DNA of 64,000 bases from assembly GCA_026989655.1 (NCBI GenBank), contig JALSIX010000006.1, positions 48,629 through 112,628 on the forward strand, written 5' to 3'. The notes beneath the pieces were generated by a model. That model had not been told where the DNA came from and did not search any database. It saw only the letters and a list, made by a program, of their open reading frames with translations. Within the stretch, counting starts at the first letter, position 1. Each line of letters starts with the position of its first letter. A program made the translations under genes and the position numbers. This DNA comes from Caldilineaceae bacterium (GTDB lineage Bacteria > Chloroflexota > Anaerolineae > Caldilineales > Caldilineaceae). This document shows positions 8,320 through 17,003 of this stretch, one piece after another.

Positions 8320-9147
8320 TCAATCCCCTGACAATCCGTCCACGAATGCACCGAACCAGCGGGCCTCCAGACGTGCCAGGGTGCCGTCCTGGCCGAAACG
8401 TTCCAGGAGGCGGTCCACCTCTGCCTGGAGGGTGCGGGCTTCCAGGGGCAGGACCACCACGTACGGCTCGCTCTCCAGGGGTGGGTCCAGCAGGCGGATG
8501 GGGGCGCCCTCCGCCTGGGCCAGACGCAGGGACACCGTGTCCATGAGGACCCCTACGCAGACCCCGGTGGCCAGGGCTTCCAGGGCGGCCTCGGGGGATG
8601 GGAAGGCCTGGACCTGGAAAGGGGGCGTCTCGCTCTGGCGCAGGAGACGTCGGGCCACCGCGTCTCCGCCGCTCCCCCACTCCACGGCCACACAGCCGTC
8701 GGCGATCTCCGAGAGGGCCTGGATCGGGGAATCCGCGGCCACGGCCAGCCGGATTCCGGCGTCGAAGTAGGGAATGGAGTGCCGGACATCCCGGGTGCGC
8801 CGGGGGTCGAACGTCAGCCCGCTGAGGGCGGCATCCACCCGGTGGGCCTCCACCGCGTCCACCAGGCTATCGAAACCGATGGCCACCAGCTCCGTCTCCA
8901 CTCCCCAGGCCTGGCCCAGGGCCTGGGCCAGATCCACGTCCAGGCCCACCATCTGGCCCGAGGCGTCCAGGAACTCGAAGGGCGGGAAGCTGGGATCCAT
9001 CCCCACCCGCCAACGGCCCCCGGCCTGGATCCGCCCCCATACCGGGTCCGACCCCAGGCGGAGCCAGGGCAGGGCCCCCAGGAGCCCCAGGGCCAGAGTC
9101 AGCCCGACCAGGAGAAGGACACCGGGCCTCAGGGCTGTTCTGGCCAT
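8320..9147 (-). CDS. Extracellular solute-binding protein, amino-acid ABC type (family 3)
   Basis: A 275-residue protein with an N-terminal hydrophobic signal or anchor (residues 8-28) and then a type II periplasmic-binding fold: GRWRVGMDPSFPPFEF, GLDVDLAQALGQ and the hinge segment around AALSGLTFDPRRTRDV are characteristic of SBP_bac_3 polar amino-acid receptors. It would capture an amino acid or similar ligand outside the membrane. No ABC permease or ATPase gene is nearby, so it is an orphan receptor or pairs with a transporter elsewhere. ATG 9147 starts inside the end of the upstream glycosidase gene (19-base overlap), which implies translational coupling with that gene. Confidence 0.85.
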   Translation of the reverse strand: MARTALRPGVLLLVGLTLALGLLGALPWLRLGSDPVWGRIQAGGRWRVGMDPSFPPFEFLDASGQMVGLDVDLAQALGQAWGVETELVAIGFDSLVDAVEAHRVDAALSGLTFDPRRTRDVRHSIPYFDAGIRLAVAADSPIQALSEIADGCVAVEWGSGGDAVARRLLRQSETPPFQVQAFPSPEAALEALATGVCVGVLMDTVSLRLAQAEGAPIRLLDPPLESEPYVVVLPLEARTLQAEVDRLLERFGQDGTLARLEARWFGAFVDGLSGD

Positions 9148-10415
9148 GCCCCGTCGATGTCCTCGCCCCGGGCGTACCGCTGCACTTCCAGGTAGATGGG
9201 CTTGGGCTCGAAATCTGTGTCCACGAAGGTGTAGAAATCCTGGTAGCTCTTCTGGTCCCAGGGAAAGCGAAAGACCCACATGCTCAGGCTGCGAACCCAG
9301 GGCCATTCGGTCCGGGCGATCTCGTAGGCCCGCAGGGTGTACCGGATTCGCTCTCCAGGACGCACGGCCCGGGTCCAGCGGGGGTGATCGTTCCATCCGG
9401 CCTCGGTGATGGCCACCTCCTTGTCGCGGTCGCCGTTGCGCTCCATCACCTCCCGCAGCAGCTCCACCCGCCGGAAGTTGACCACCTGGGGATCGGGAGG
9501 CTCGTCCGGGCCGAAGCGCCAGCCGTACACGTGGACGGCCAACAGGTCGAAGTAGGGGGCAGCGCCCGCATCGTACATCCCCTGTAGGTAGTCCAGATCG
9601 TTCATGCCCCATTCGCTGCCCGGCGGGGCCAGGGTGGGCGCCAGGGCTCCGGCCAGCACCTGCACCTCTGGGTTGGCCTCCTTGAGCATGGGATACACCA
9701 CCCGCAACATGGCCGTGTACTCCCCGGGATCCACCGGCCGCCAGCCCCATTCCAGGCTCAGGTTGGGCTCGTTCCAGAGGATCACGTAGTTCACCTGGCC
9801 CCGATAGCGCCGGGCAAACGCGGCGGCAAAGCGGCCGAACTCCTCGTAGCGCTCCGGATCCAGGTAGAGCTCCGAGGTCCCCTGGGGGCGAGCCCATTCG
9901 GGCACCATGCCCAGCCGGGCGATGACCGTGAGCCCCTCGCGCACAGCTGCCTGGATGACCAGGTCCGGGTGGTCCCACAGATAGCGGCCCGGGCTGGGCT
10001 CGTAGTAGGCCCAGGGGAAGTACTCCACGATCCAGGGGGCTCCCATCTCCCGGACCATGGCCATGGTCCGGCGGATCTTCCAGGGTTCTACCTCGTCCGT
10101 GAGCCGGGTGTGGACCCCCATCTTGGGGTTCACCGTGCGCACGGTTCGACCCGGCCCGAGAGCGTCCTCTGGGCGGTACAGCCAGAGCAGGCCGGCGAGG
10201 AAGAGGCTGGCAAGGGCCAGGCCTCCGAGGGCCCGATACCGCCTGCTCCACTGGGGAGACCGCACCACGTCCACACCCACGGGGTCAGGGCTCTCGTCCC
10301 GGGCCTTCTCCTCCACAGAGGGGCCACGCCTGAAGGGCCCCTTGCCCAGGGCCCGGTGCACGGCGGTGGGGGAAGGCCTTGGAGCCCTCCGGGACAGGAA
10401 TGCCCAGCGGCTCAC
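9129..10415 (-). CDS. Membrane-anchored glycoside hydrolase, clan GH-A-like
   Basis: A 428-residue protein with a charged N-terminal cytoplasmic stretch, one transmembrane helix around residues 62-80 (GGLALASLFLAGLLWLY) and an outside TIM-barrel domain. The two acidic residues expected for clan GH-A retaining enzymes are visible: the acid/base Glu in VILWNEPN and a nucleophile candidate Glu in AITEAGW. Similarity of layout is to GH39/GH5-like proteins common in Chloroflexota; the glycan is unknown. The gene starts in a four-base ATGTGA-type overlap with the coiled-coil protein gene and overlaps the solute-binding protein gene at its end, forming a tight three-gene unit. Confidence 0.8.
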   Translation of the reverse strand: MSRWAFLSRRAPRPSPTAVHRALGKGPFRRGPSVEEKARDESPDPVGVDVVRSPQWSRRYRALGGLALASLFLAGLLWLYRPEDALGPGRTVRTVNPKMGVHTRLTDEVEPWKIRRTMAMVREMGAPWIVEYFPWAYYEPSPGRYLWDHPDLVIQAAVREGLTVIARLGMVPEWARPQGTSELYLDPERYEEFGRFAAAFARRYRGQVNYVILWNEPNLSLEWGWRPVDPGEYTAMLRVVYPMLKEANPEVQVLAGALAPTLAPPGSEWGMNDLDYLQGMYDAGAAPYFDLLAVHVYGWRFGPDEPPDPQVVNFRRVELLREVMERNGDRDKEVAITEAGWNDHPRWTRAVRPGERIRYTLRAYEIARTEWPWVRSLSMWVFRFPWDQKSYQDFYTFVDTDFEPKPIYLEVQRYARGEDIDGAWPEQP

Positions 10416-10945
10416 ATCTCGGTCCGGTCATCTTTCTCCACGGGGGCCGGTTGGTCGCCCCTGGGCTCGGGGATCAGCGGAGGCGCGGGCTCTGTTTCCT
10501 GGCGGGCCTCCTCGATGGCCCGGATCCCGTTCTGGGCCTGTTGCAGGGCCTGGGTGAGCTGGGCACTCAGATCCCGCAGCACCCGCAGGGCGTAGTCCTC
10601 CGCGTCCAGGATCAGCCGTTTCGCCTCGGCCTGGGCGGCCTGCCGGATCCGCTCGGCTTCCTCGTAGGCCATCTGGGCGACCCGATCTCGTTGGACCATC
10701 TCCCGGGCCCGTTGTTCGGCCTCGGCCAGGATCGCGTGGGCTTCGGCCTCGGCCTCGGCCAGGATCCGATCCCGTTCGGCCAGCATGCGCTCGCTCTCCT
10801 TGATGGCGCTGGGGATGCTGATGCGCATCTGGTCGATGATGCGCAGGCATTCCTCGCCGCTCACCAGGATGGAATCGGTCAAGGGCACACGCCAGCCCCG
10901 ATTGAGGGTCTCCTCCAGTTGGTCGATCAGCTGTAGAATCTCCAT
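10412..10945 (-). CDS. Coiled-coil protein, DivIVA/ATP-synthase-b-like
   Basis: A 177-residue, strongly charged protein. The N-terminal part (ILQLIDQLEETLNRG) resembles the start of DivIVA-type scaffold proteins, and residues about 45-145 are a long Ala/Glu/Arg-rich heptad region predicted to form a coiled coil. The tail is Pro-rich and acidic. Proteins like this sit next to coaD in other Chloroflexota and Firmicutes-type genomes and are often annotated as ATPase or cell-division scaffold; the function here is not known. No transmembrane segment is visible. The stop codon overlaps the ATG of the glycosidase gene. coaD lies 106 bases upstream on the same strand. Confidence 0.72.
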   Translation of the reverse strand: MEILQLIDQLEETLNRGWRVPLTDSILVSGEECLRIIDQMRISIPSAIKESERMLAERDRILAEAEAEAHAILAEAEQRAREMVQRDRVAQMAYEEAERIRQAAQAEAKRLILDAEDYALRVLRDLSAQLTQALQQAQNGIRAIEEARQETEPAPPLIPEPRGDQPAPVEKDDRTEM

Positions 10946-11051
10946 ACCCCGTACCCGGTGCGGTGGTTGGCATCTGTGGATGCGGTGGGCTCCACGTTCG
11001 CCGGAGGGAGCGACCGCGGGTGGTCGGTTCGCAGCGGCCAGAGGCCCGGGC

Positions 11052-11594
11052 TCACCCTCGATGGGAGAGCTTGCCGTGGACCTTGGTCACCTGGCTCACG
11101 GTCACGCCGCCCCGCTCGGCGAACCGGCGGGCCAGGGCCTGGATCACCGGCTCCGGCACCCACCCGGAGATGTCGCCGCCCAGGCTGGCCACCTCCTTGA
11201 CGATGGTGGAGCTGAGATAGGTGTACGTGCTGTCGCAGATGAGGCAGCAGGTGTCGATGTCCGGGGCCAGACCGCGGTTGGCCAGGCCCACCTGGTACTC
11301 GAACTCGAAGTCGGCCACGTTGCGCAGGCCCCGGACGATGACCTGGGCCCCCACGGTCCGGGCACACTCCACGGTGAGCCCCTGGAAGGAGACCACCTCC
11401 ACGTTGTCCAGGTGGGCCAGGACCTGTCGGGCCAGGGCCACCCGCTCCTCTGTGGTGAAGAGCAGGCGTTTGGGGGGGGCGTCGTAGACGGCCACCACCA
11501 GCTGATCGAAGATGGCCGCCGCCCGCTGGGCGACATCGATGTGCCCGTTGTGCATGGGGTCGAACGTCCCCGGATAGATCGCACGGCAGTTCAC
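11052..11594 (-). CDS. coaD: Phosphopantetheine adenylyltransferase
   Basis: Fourth step of coenzyme A synthesis: ATP plus 4'-phosphopantetheine gives dephospho-CoA and pyrophosphate. The nucleotidyltransferase signature is complete: [14 protein letters not shown] at the N-terminus (T/HxGH), RGLRN in the middle and the C-terminal [13 protein letters not shown] segment. About 180 residues, slightly longer than the usual 160. The chosen start is GTG 11594, eight bases after a GGGG ribosome site; a TTG at 11600 in the same frame would leave too little spacing. hemW lies just upstream on the same strand with a 54-base gap. Confidence 0.95.
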   Translation of the reverse strand: MNCRAIYPGTFDPMHNGHIDVAQRAAAIFDQLVVAVYDAPPKRLLFTTEERVALARQVLAHLDNVEVVSFQGLTVECARTVGAQVIVRGLRNVADFEFEYQVGLANRGLAPDIDTCCLICDSTYTYLSSTIVKEVASLGGDISGWVPEPVIQALARRFAERGGVTVSQVTKVHGKLSHRG

Positions 11595-11648
11595 GGACAA
11601 AGCCCCTTCGGTGGATGGCAGGGATGGAAAGGGAGCCCCCAGAAGGTG

Positions 11649-12965
11649 TCAGTCGGGCAGGAAGGCCATGGCCACCCGGTTGCCCAGCAACAGGCCGCGG
11701 CGTGTCAGGCGCAGGCAGTCGCCCACCCATTCCACCAGCCCCTCCTGCTCCAGCTCGGCGATGGGAGCCCCGTAGACCTGGTCCAGCCCCCGGCTGTGGC
11801 GGCGGGCAAAGCGTTCCCGCGACACCCCCTCCCGGACCAATCGGAGCCCCAGCATCATGCTCTCGGCCATGGCCATGGCCGGCGAGATGGGGTCCTGGGT
11901 GCGCACCGCGTGGCCTCGGTCCTGGATACGACGGATGTACCCGGCCACCGGCCGGTGGTTCTCCCAACGGATGCCGTGGAGGGCTTCCGGCCTCCATGCC
12001 AGCGGTGGGGCGCCCCGGCAGAGATGGCCGCACGCGCCCGCGCCCACGCCCAGGTACTCCTCGTTCCGCCAGTAGTGCAGGTTGTGTCGGCAAGCATAGG
12101 TCGGCTGGGCGGCCGGGTCTCCCTGGGCCTGGTGGGTGCGGGCCCAGTTGGAGATCTCGTACTGGATGTACCCAGCCCCTTCCAGACGGTCCAGGGCCAT
12201 CTCGTACAGCCACGCGGCCCGGTCGTCGTCGGGTGGGGAGACCCGGCCCCGCTGCACCCAGTGGAACAGAGGGGTGTGGGGTTCCACCATCAGGCTGTAC
12301 AGGCTCAGATGCTCCGGAGCCAGGGCCAGGGCCTGGTCCAGGGTGTCGGCCCAGTCTTCCGGAGCCTGTTCCGGCAGGCCGAAGATGAAGTCCAGGTTGA
12401 TGTTCTCGAAGCCCGCGGCGCGGGCTGCCCGGAAGGCCCGGACCACGTCCTCGGGGCCGTGGCCCCGGCCCAGGAACCGCAGCTCGTGGGCCTGAAAGCT
12501 CTGGGCCCCCATGCTGAGGCGGTTGATCCCCAGGGACCGCAGGGCCGCGAAGCGGGGGCGATCTCCCGTGCCCGGGTTGGCCTCGCTGGTGATCTCACAC
12601 CCCGGCTCCAGCCGGTATGCCTGGGCCACGGACTCCAGGATCCGGGCCAGCAGCCGGCTCGGGAGCACGGTGGGGGTGCCGCCCCCCAGGAAGACCGTGT
12701 CCACCCGGGGGTGTCCCAGAGCCTGGGCCCAGCCCTGCAGCTCGGCCACCAGGGCATCCACGTAGGGCTCGAAGAGATGGTCCAGCCCCGCGTAGGTGTT
12801 GAAGTCGCAGTACGGGCACCGCTCCAGGCAGAAAGGGATGTGGATGTACAGTCCGAGAGGCTGCCCGGAGCACCGAGCCCTCCCCGAGCGGTCCCTCCGG
12901 GGATCCTCTGGGGGCTCCAACGCCACCATGGGGGGCGGTTCCGGGAGCAGGGTGTGGGGGTTCAT
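11649..12965 (-). CDS. hemW: Radical SAM protein HemW (coproporphyrinogen III oxidase-like)
   Basis: A 438-residue radical SAM enzyme with the cluster motif [10 protein letters not shown] (CxxxCxxC) near residue 48, the GGGTPT strand and the NLDFIFGLP segment typical of the HemN/HemW group, and the C-terminal HemN_C region. HemW binds haem and is thought to pass it to acceptor proteins; true HemN oxidases carry an extra N-terminal Cys and extension, and this one looks like HemW, although about 40 extra residues (Pro/Arg-rich) precede the barrel. ATG 12965 sits in an ATGA overlap with the FHA regulator gene, so start and coupling are well supported. Confidence 0.9.
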   Translation of the reverse strand: MNPHTLLPEPPPMVALEPPEDPRRDRSGRARCSGQPLGLYIHIPFCLERCPYCDFNTYAGLDHLFEPYVDALVAELQGWAQALGHPRVDTVFLGGGTPTVLPSRLLARILESVAQAYRLEPGCEITSEANPGTGDRPRFAALRSLGINRLSMGAQSFQAHELRFLGRGHGPEDVVRAFRAARAAGFENINLDFIFGLPEQAPEDWADTLDQALALAPEHLSLYSLMVEPHTPLFHWVQRGRVSPPDDDRAAWLYEMALDRLEGAGYIQYEISNWARTHQAQGDPAAQPTYACRHNLHYWRNEEYLGVGAGACGHLCRGAPPLAWRPEALHGIRWENHRPVAGYIRRIQDRGHAVRTQDPISPAMAMAESMMLGLRLVREGVSRERFARRHSRGLDQVYGAPIAELEQEGLVEWVGDCLRLTRRGLLLGNRVAMAFLPD

Positions 12966-13585
12966 CGGTTCTCCAGCCGGAAGCCATGGCCCCGGACGGT
13001 GACGATGTAGCGGAACTCCTCGTCGTACTCGGCCAGGCGCTCCCGCAGACGGCGCACCAGGGCGTCGATGGCCTGTTCGGTGACCCCTTCTCCGCTGTCC
13101 TCGGGCCACACGGCCTGGACGATCTCGTCCCGGGTGACCACGCCGCCGCCCGCGTCCCACAGCACACACAGCAGCCGGTACTGGTGCAGGCTCAGGGGGG
13201 GGTCCACGAGCTGCCCGTTGACCCAGACCTGCCGGGTCTCCTTGTCCATCTGGAGGCCCAGGGGGGCCGCATCCAGGGTCAGGGGGGCCGTGGCTCCCGC
13301 GTCCACGAAGGCCAGCTTGAAGCGCAGCGCGATCTGGATCTCGTCTCCGTCCTCCAGCCGGACCGCGCCGAAGACCGCCTGGCCGTTCACGTGGGTGCCG
13401 TTCTTGCTGCCCAGGTCCTCGATGTAGTAGCTTTCGCGGCGCCAGAAGACCCGGGCGTGGTGGCGGCTGACCTGTCGGTCCGCCAGGACGATGTCGCAGT
13501 CCTCCTGGCGCCCGATCACCACCGGCTGGTGGCGGTTCAGGGGCCAGCGGCGCCCCGCGCTGATGCCATGGCGGAGGATGAGCAT
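12962..13585 (-). CDS. FHA domain-winged helix regulator
   Basis: An N-terminal FHA domain ([23 protein letters not shown]: the phosphothreonine-binding loops) is fused to an OmpR/PhoB-type winged-helix DNA-binding domain ([43 protein letters not shown]). There is no receiver domain, so the likely input is binding of a phosphothreonine protein rather than phosphotransfer. About 207 residues from ATG 13585, chosen for its GGGAG site at good spacing; the frame is open to an ATG at 13675, which would add 30 low-complexity residues. It is divergent from the Ser/Thr kinase gene at 13906, a natural partner (inference). Its stop overlaps hemW by four bases. Confidence 0.88.
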   Translation of the reverse strand: MLILRHGISAGRRWPLNRHQPVVIGRQEDCDIVLADRQVSRHHARVFWRRESYYIEDLGSKNGTHVNGQAVFGAVRLEDGDEIQIALRFKLAFVDAGATAPLTLDAAPLGLQMDKETRQVWVNGQLVDPPLSLHQYRLLCVLWDAGGGVVTRDEIVQAVWPEDSGEGVTEQAIDALVRRLRERLAEYDEEFRYIVTVRGHGFRLENR

Positions 13586-13808
13586 CGCGCTCTCCCGGGT
13601 CCGGTGCTCATCGTTCGAGGCGATGGGAGGAGCCGAGGCCGATGTGTCGCTGGTGGATCGTGCGGATCGGGTCATGGTACGGATGCGTGGTCGGACTCGT
13701 GGTCTGCCTGGGATGTCGAGCCTGTGCCACCCAGGCGGGGGAAGGATCCGGCCCGCAGCTTTCGGGGCACCGGAGCAGGACAGCCAGTGGGTTCAAAGCC
13801 CTGAACGG

Positions 13809-13817
13809 TGCTATAAT
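13809..13817 (+). promoter_or_regulatory. Extended -10 promoter upstream of the Ser/Thr kinase
   Basis: TGCTATAAT is a perfect extended -10 element about 90 bases before the kinase start. The -35 region is weak (GGGTTC at 17-base spacing), as allowed for extended -10 promoters. A second AT-rich patch (TATTATACG near 13865) may be another start region. Assignment to sigma-70 is inference from the motif. Confidence 0.55.
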
Positions 13818-13905
13818 GTCTCCCGGGCGGCCGCATCTTCTCCTGGATGGTCTTTGCCTGCCTGTATTATACGAGAAATCACAGATTATTACCAACGGAG
13901 CCCTG

Positions 13906-14910
13906 ATGGACCTTCTGGAACCTGGCACGGTCCTCCACGACCGGTACGTCATCGCGGAGCTGGTGGGCCAGGGCGGCATGGGCGCGGTGTACAGGGCCAC
14001 GGATCAACACCTGCGCGGACGGGTCTGTGCCATCAAGGAGATCCGGCCGGATCTCCTGAGCGGTGGCCTTCTGCTCGACCAGATGGTGGAACAGTTCTAC
14101 CAGGAGGCCAGCATCCTGGCCCAACTGGACCACCCCAACCTGCCCAAGGTCTTCGACTACTTCTCCGAGGGGGGGCGGGAGTACCTGGTCATGGACTACG
14201 TTCCCGGCCCCAACCTGCACGAGCTCCTGTTGGAGGCCAAGGCCGCAGGCCGCACCCTGGACGAGGTCCAGGTGCTCCGCTGGACGGCCCAGCTCCTGGA
14301 CGCCCTGGAGTATCTCCACGGCCAGACGCCCCCGATCCTCCATCGGGACATCAAGCCCGGCAACATCAAGCTGGCCCCCAACGGGCGCATCAAGCTGGTG
14401 GACTTTGGCCTGGTGAAGGTGCTCCAGCCCGACGACAGCCGGACGGTCACCGTGGTCCAGGGGCGGGGCACGGTGGCCTACACCCCGTTGGAACAGTACG
14501 GCGGCGACAGCGGACACACGGACGTGCGCTCGGACATCTACAGCCTGGGCGCCACCCTGTACCACCTGCTGGCCGGGGAGCCCCCTACCGACGCGAAGGA
14601 GCGCTTCCTGAGGCCCGGCAGCCTGGTTCCCCTGCGACAGCTCAACCCCAAGGTCTCCGAACGGACCGAACGGGCTGTGTTCCAGGCCCTGGCCATGCAC
14701 CCGGACGAGCGGCCGGCCACCGTCGCGGAGCTGCGTCGCCTGCTCTTCGACACCGAGCGCTTCGAGTCCATGGACCCGGTGCCCCTGTTGTCCTGGCGAG
14801 AGGTCTTCTGGCAGCACCGGCACCTGGCCGTGGCCGTGGCCGTGGCCGCTCTGCTCGCGGCGGTGCTGAGCCTGGCCGCGCCGTCCACCACCTTCGGCCT
14901 GGGGTTCTGA
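13906..14910 (+). CDS. Serine/threonine protein kinase with C-terminal membrane helix
   Basis: A 334-residue Hanks-type kinase. The glycine loop is GQGGMGAVY, the ATP lysine is Lys44 (CAIKEI), the catalytic loop is HRDIKPGN from residue 146 and the metal-binding DFG is at 166-168. In place of APE the activation segment reads AYTPLEQY, a form common in bacterial kinases. One transmembrane helix ([19 protein letters not shown]) ends the protein, with no extracellular sensor domain beyond a few residues, so it is anchored but has little outside. The ATG at 13906 has GGAG five bases upstream. Its neighbour in the opposite direction is an FHA regulator, a likely phospho-threonine reader. Confidence 0.92.
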   Translation: MDLLEPGTVLHDRYVIAELVGQGGMGAVYRATDQHLRGRVCAIKEIRPDLLSGGLLLDQMVEQFYQEASILAQLDHPNLPKVFDYFSEGGREYLVMDYVPGPNLHELLLEAKAAGRTLDEVQVLRWTAQLLDALEYLHGQTPPILHRDIKPGNIKLAPNGRIKLVDFGLVKVLQPDDSRTVTVVQGRGTVAYTPLEQYGGDSGHTDVRSDIYSLGATLYHLLAGEPPTDAKERFLRPGSLVPLRQLNPKVSERTERAVFQALAMHPDERPATVAELRRLLFDTERFESMDPVPLLSWREVFWQHRHLAVAVAVAALLAAVLSLAAPSTTFGLGF

Positions 14911-14961
14911 TGGGCCCCATCCCCCTATCCGTTCACCACATACCCGGTCGAGGAGTGTTCC

Positions 14962-16191
14962 ATGTTCGTCTTCACCGAGTTCCACGTGATGCAGGAGCTG
15001 CACCGGCCCGGCGACAAGATCGTCCTCCTGGTCCTGGACGGATTGGGGGGGCTGCCCCTTGAGCCCGGAGGCCCCACCGAGCTGGAGGCGGCCCGAACGC
15101 CCCACCTGGACCGGCTGGCCGCGGAGGGCATGACCGGCCTGAACGTGCTGGTGCGACCTGGCCTGGAGCCGGGGAGCGGCCCTGGCCACCTGAGCCTCTT
15201 CGGGTACGACCCGCTCCGCTACCCGGTGGGGCGGGGCGTGCTGGAGGCCCTGGGCATCGGCTTCCCCTTGCAGCCCCAGGACCTGGCCGCCCGGGGCAAC
15301 TTCGCCACCGTGGACCCCCAGGGGCGGATCCGGGATCGACGGGCCGGCCGCATCGCCACGGAGGAGTGCAAGCGGCTGACGGCCAAGCTCCAGGAGGCCA
15401 CCCAGGAGGTGCTGCCGGGCTACCAGGTCTTCGTGCTGCCGGTGAAGGAGCACCGTTTCGTCCTGGTCCTCCGGGGAGAGGGCCTGGGCGGAGCGCTCAC
15501 GGACACCGACCCCCTGGAGGTGGGCAAGCCTCCCCTGCCCGTGCGGGACGAGAGCGGGACCCCGGAAGGGCAACGCACCGCGGAGCTGCTCAACCGCTGG
15601 CTTCAGGCGGCCCGTCGCGTGTTGGCCGACGAGCCCCAGGCCAACAGCCTGAACCTTCGGGGCATCTCCAAGGATCCCGGGCTGCCCAAGTTCCCGGAGA
15701 TCTACGGCCTGCGGGCCGGGGCCATCGCGGTCTATCCCATGTATCGGGGCGTGGCTCGCCTGGCCGGCATGGAGGTGATCCCGTTCCAGGGCGATCGCCC
15801 CCACCACCAGGTGGACGCGCTGGAACGGGTGTGGGAGGAGTACGACTTCTTCTTCGTCCACGTGAAGAAGACCGACAGCTACGGCGAGGACGGAAACTTC
15901 CAGGCCAAGGTGCAGGAGATCGAGGCGGTGGACGCCCAGATCCCCCGGATCCGGGCCCTGGGGCCGGGGGTCCTGGTGGTCACCGGCGACCACAGCACCC
16001 CGGCCCGGCTGCGCAGCCATAGCTGGCACCCTGTCCCCACCCTTCTCTGGGGGCCTCGAGTCATCCCCGATGCGGTGACCCGGTTCGGCGAGCGGGCCTG
16101 TGCCCAGGGGCACATGGGGCTGTTCCACGGCACCACCCTCCTGCCCCAGGCCATGGCCCATGCGGGCCGGCTGAAGCGCTTCGGAGCCTGA
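14962..16191 (+). CDS. apgM: 2,3-bisphosphoglycerate-independent phosphoglycerate mutase, archaeal type
   Basis: Interconverts 3- and 2-phosphoglycerate in glycolysis and gluconeogenesis. A 409-residue alkaline-phosphatase-superfamily protein: N-terminal metal site LVLDGLGGLP, phospho-Ser region GPGHLSLFGYDP, and C-terminal metal ligands in HVKKTD and VVTGDHSTP. This length and the GYDP segment mark the archaeal ApgM form rather than GpmI, which is longer. A GAGGAG ribosome site lies eight bases before ATG 14962. The sirtuin gene follows after two bases, so they are probably one operon together with the kinase upstream (51-base gap). Confidence 0.93.
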   Translation: MFVFTEFHVMQELHRPGDKIVLLVLDGLGGLPLEPGGPTELEAARTPHLDRLAAEGMTGLNVLVRPGLEPGSGPGHLSLFGYDPLRYPVGRGVLEALGIGFPLQPQDLAARGNFATVDPQGRIRDRRAGRIATEECKRLTAKLQEATQEVLPGYQVFVLPVKEHRFVLVLRGEGLGGALTDTDPLEVGKPPLPVRDESGTPEGQRTAELLNRWLQAARRVLADEPQANSLNLRGISKDPGLPKFPEIYGLRAGAIAVYPMYRGVARLAGMEVIPFQGDRPHHQVDALERVWEEYDFFFVHVKKTDSYGEDGNFQAKVQEIEAVDAQIPRIRALGPGVLVVTGDHSTPARLRSHSWHPVPTLLWGPRVIPDAVTRFGERACAQGHMGLFHGTTLLPQAMAHAGRLKRFGA

Positions 16192-16193
16192 GG

Positions 16194-16982
16194 ATGGGCC
16201 ACATCCCCTCGGAGGTGTTGGAGCAGGCCGCGGCCCTGGTGGACCAGGCGGACCGGGTGGTCTGTCTCACCGGTGCCGGCGTCAGCGCGGAGTCCGGCAT
16301 CCCCACCTTTCGGGACGCCCAGAGGGGGCTCTGGAGCCGGTACAGGCCCGAGGAGCTGGCCTCTCCCGAGGCCTTCGACGCGCACCCAGGGCGGGTGTGG
16401 CGTTGGTACATGTGGCGCCTGGGGTTGGTGGAACGGGCCCGGCCCAACCCGGGCCATCGGGCCCTGGCTCAGCTGGCCCGGCTGGTGCCCCATCTGACCC
16501 TGATCACCCAGAACGTGGACAGCCTGCACGAGGCCGCCGGCAGCCCGGATGTGATCCATCTCCACGGGCGCCTGGACCGATTCCGCTGCCACGACTGCGA
16601 ACAGCCCTATGCCCTGCGTCCCCAGGATCGGGAGGCGGATCGGCCGCCTTCCTGCCCCCGGTGTGGGGGCCGTGTGCGGCCCGACGTGGTCTGGTTCGGC
16701 GAGCCCCTGCCGCCCCGGCCCTGGCAGGCCGCTCTGGCCGCGGTGGCCGCCTGTGACTGCATGTGGGCGGTGGGCACCAGCGGGGTGGTCTATCCGGCCG
16801 CCCAGCTGCCGCAGATGGCCCGAGAGCGGGGCGCCCGGCTCCTGGTGGTGAACCCCGAGCCCACGGAGCTGGACCCGTGGGCGACGATCACCCTGTCCGG
16901 CCCCAGTGGGGCGGTCCTCCCCGCGCTGGTGGCCCGGGTGGCAGCACGGAGGAGCCGCGCCGAGTCCCGGGGAGGGGCCTGA
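16194..16982 (+). CDS. cobB: Sirtuin NAD-dependent protein deacylase, class III-like
   Basis: Removes acyl groups from protein lysines using NAD+, giving nicotinamide and O-acyl-ADP-ribose. All core motifs are seen: GAGVSAESGIPTFRD, TQNVDSLH, the catalytic His in HLHGRL, a CxxC...CxxC zinc site (CHDC and CPRC) and GTSGVVYPA. Tyr72 and Arg75 form the YxxR pair (WYMWR) that in Sirt5 and E. coli CobB recognises succinyl- or malonyl-lysine, so desuccinylase activity is likely as well as deacetylation. 262 residues, normal length. It follows apgM directly and converges on the glycosyltransferase gene 21 bases downstream. Confidence 0.93.
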   Translation: MGHIPSEVLEQAAALVDQADRVVCLTGAGVSAESGIPTFRDAQRGLWSRYRPEELASPEAFDAHPGRVWRWYMWRLGLVERARPNPGHRALAQLARLVPHLTLITQNVDSLHEAAGSPDVIHLHGRLDRFRCHDCEQPYALRPQDREADRPPSCPRCGGRVRPDVVWFGEPLPPRPWQAALAAVAACDCMWAVGTSGVVYPAAQLPQMARERGARLLVVNPEPTELDPWATITLSGPSGAVLPALVARVAARRSRAESRGGA

Positions 16983-17003
16983 GGGGTCACCGGCCAAGGC
17001 AGG

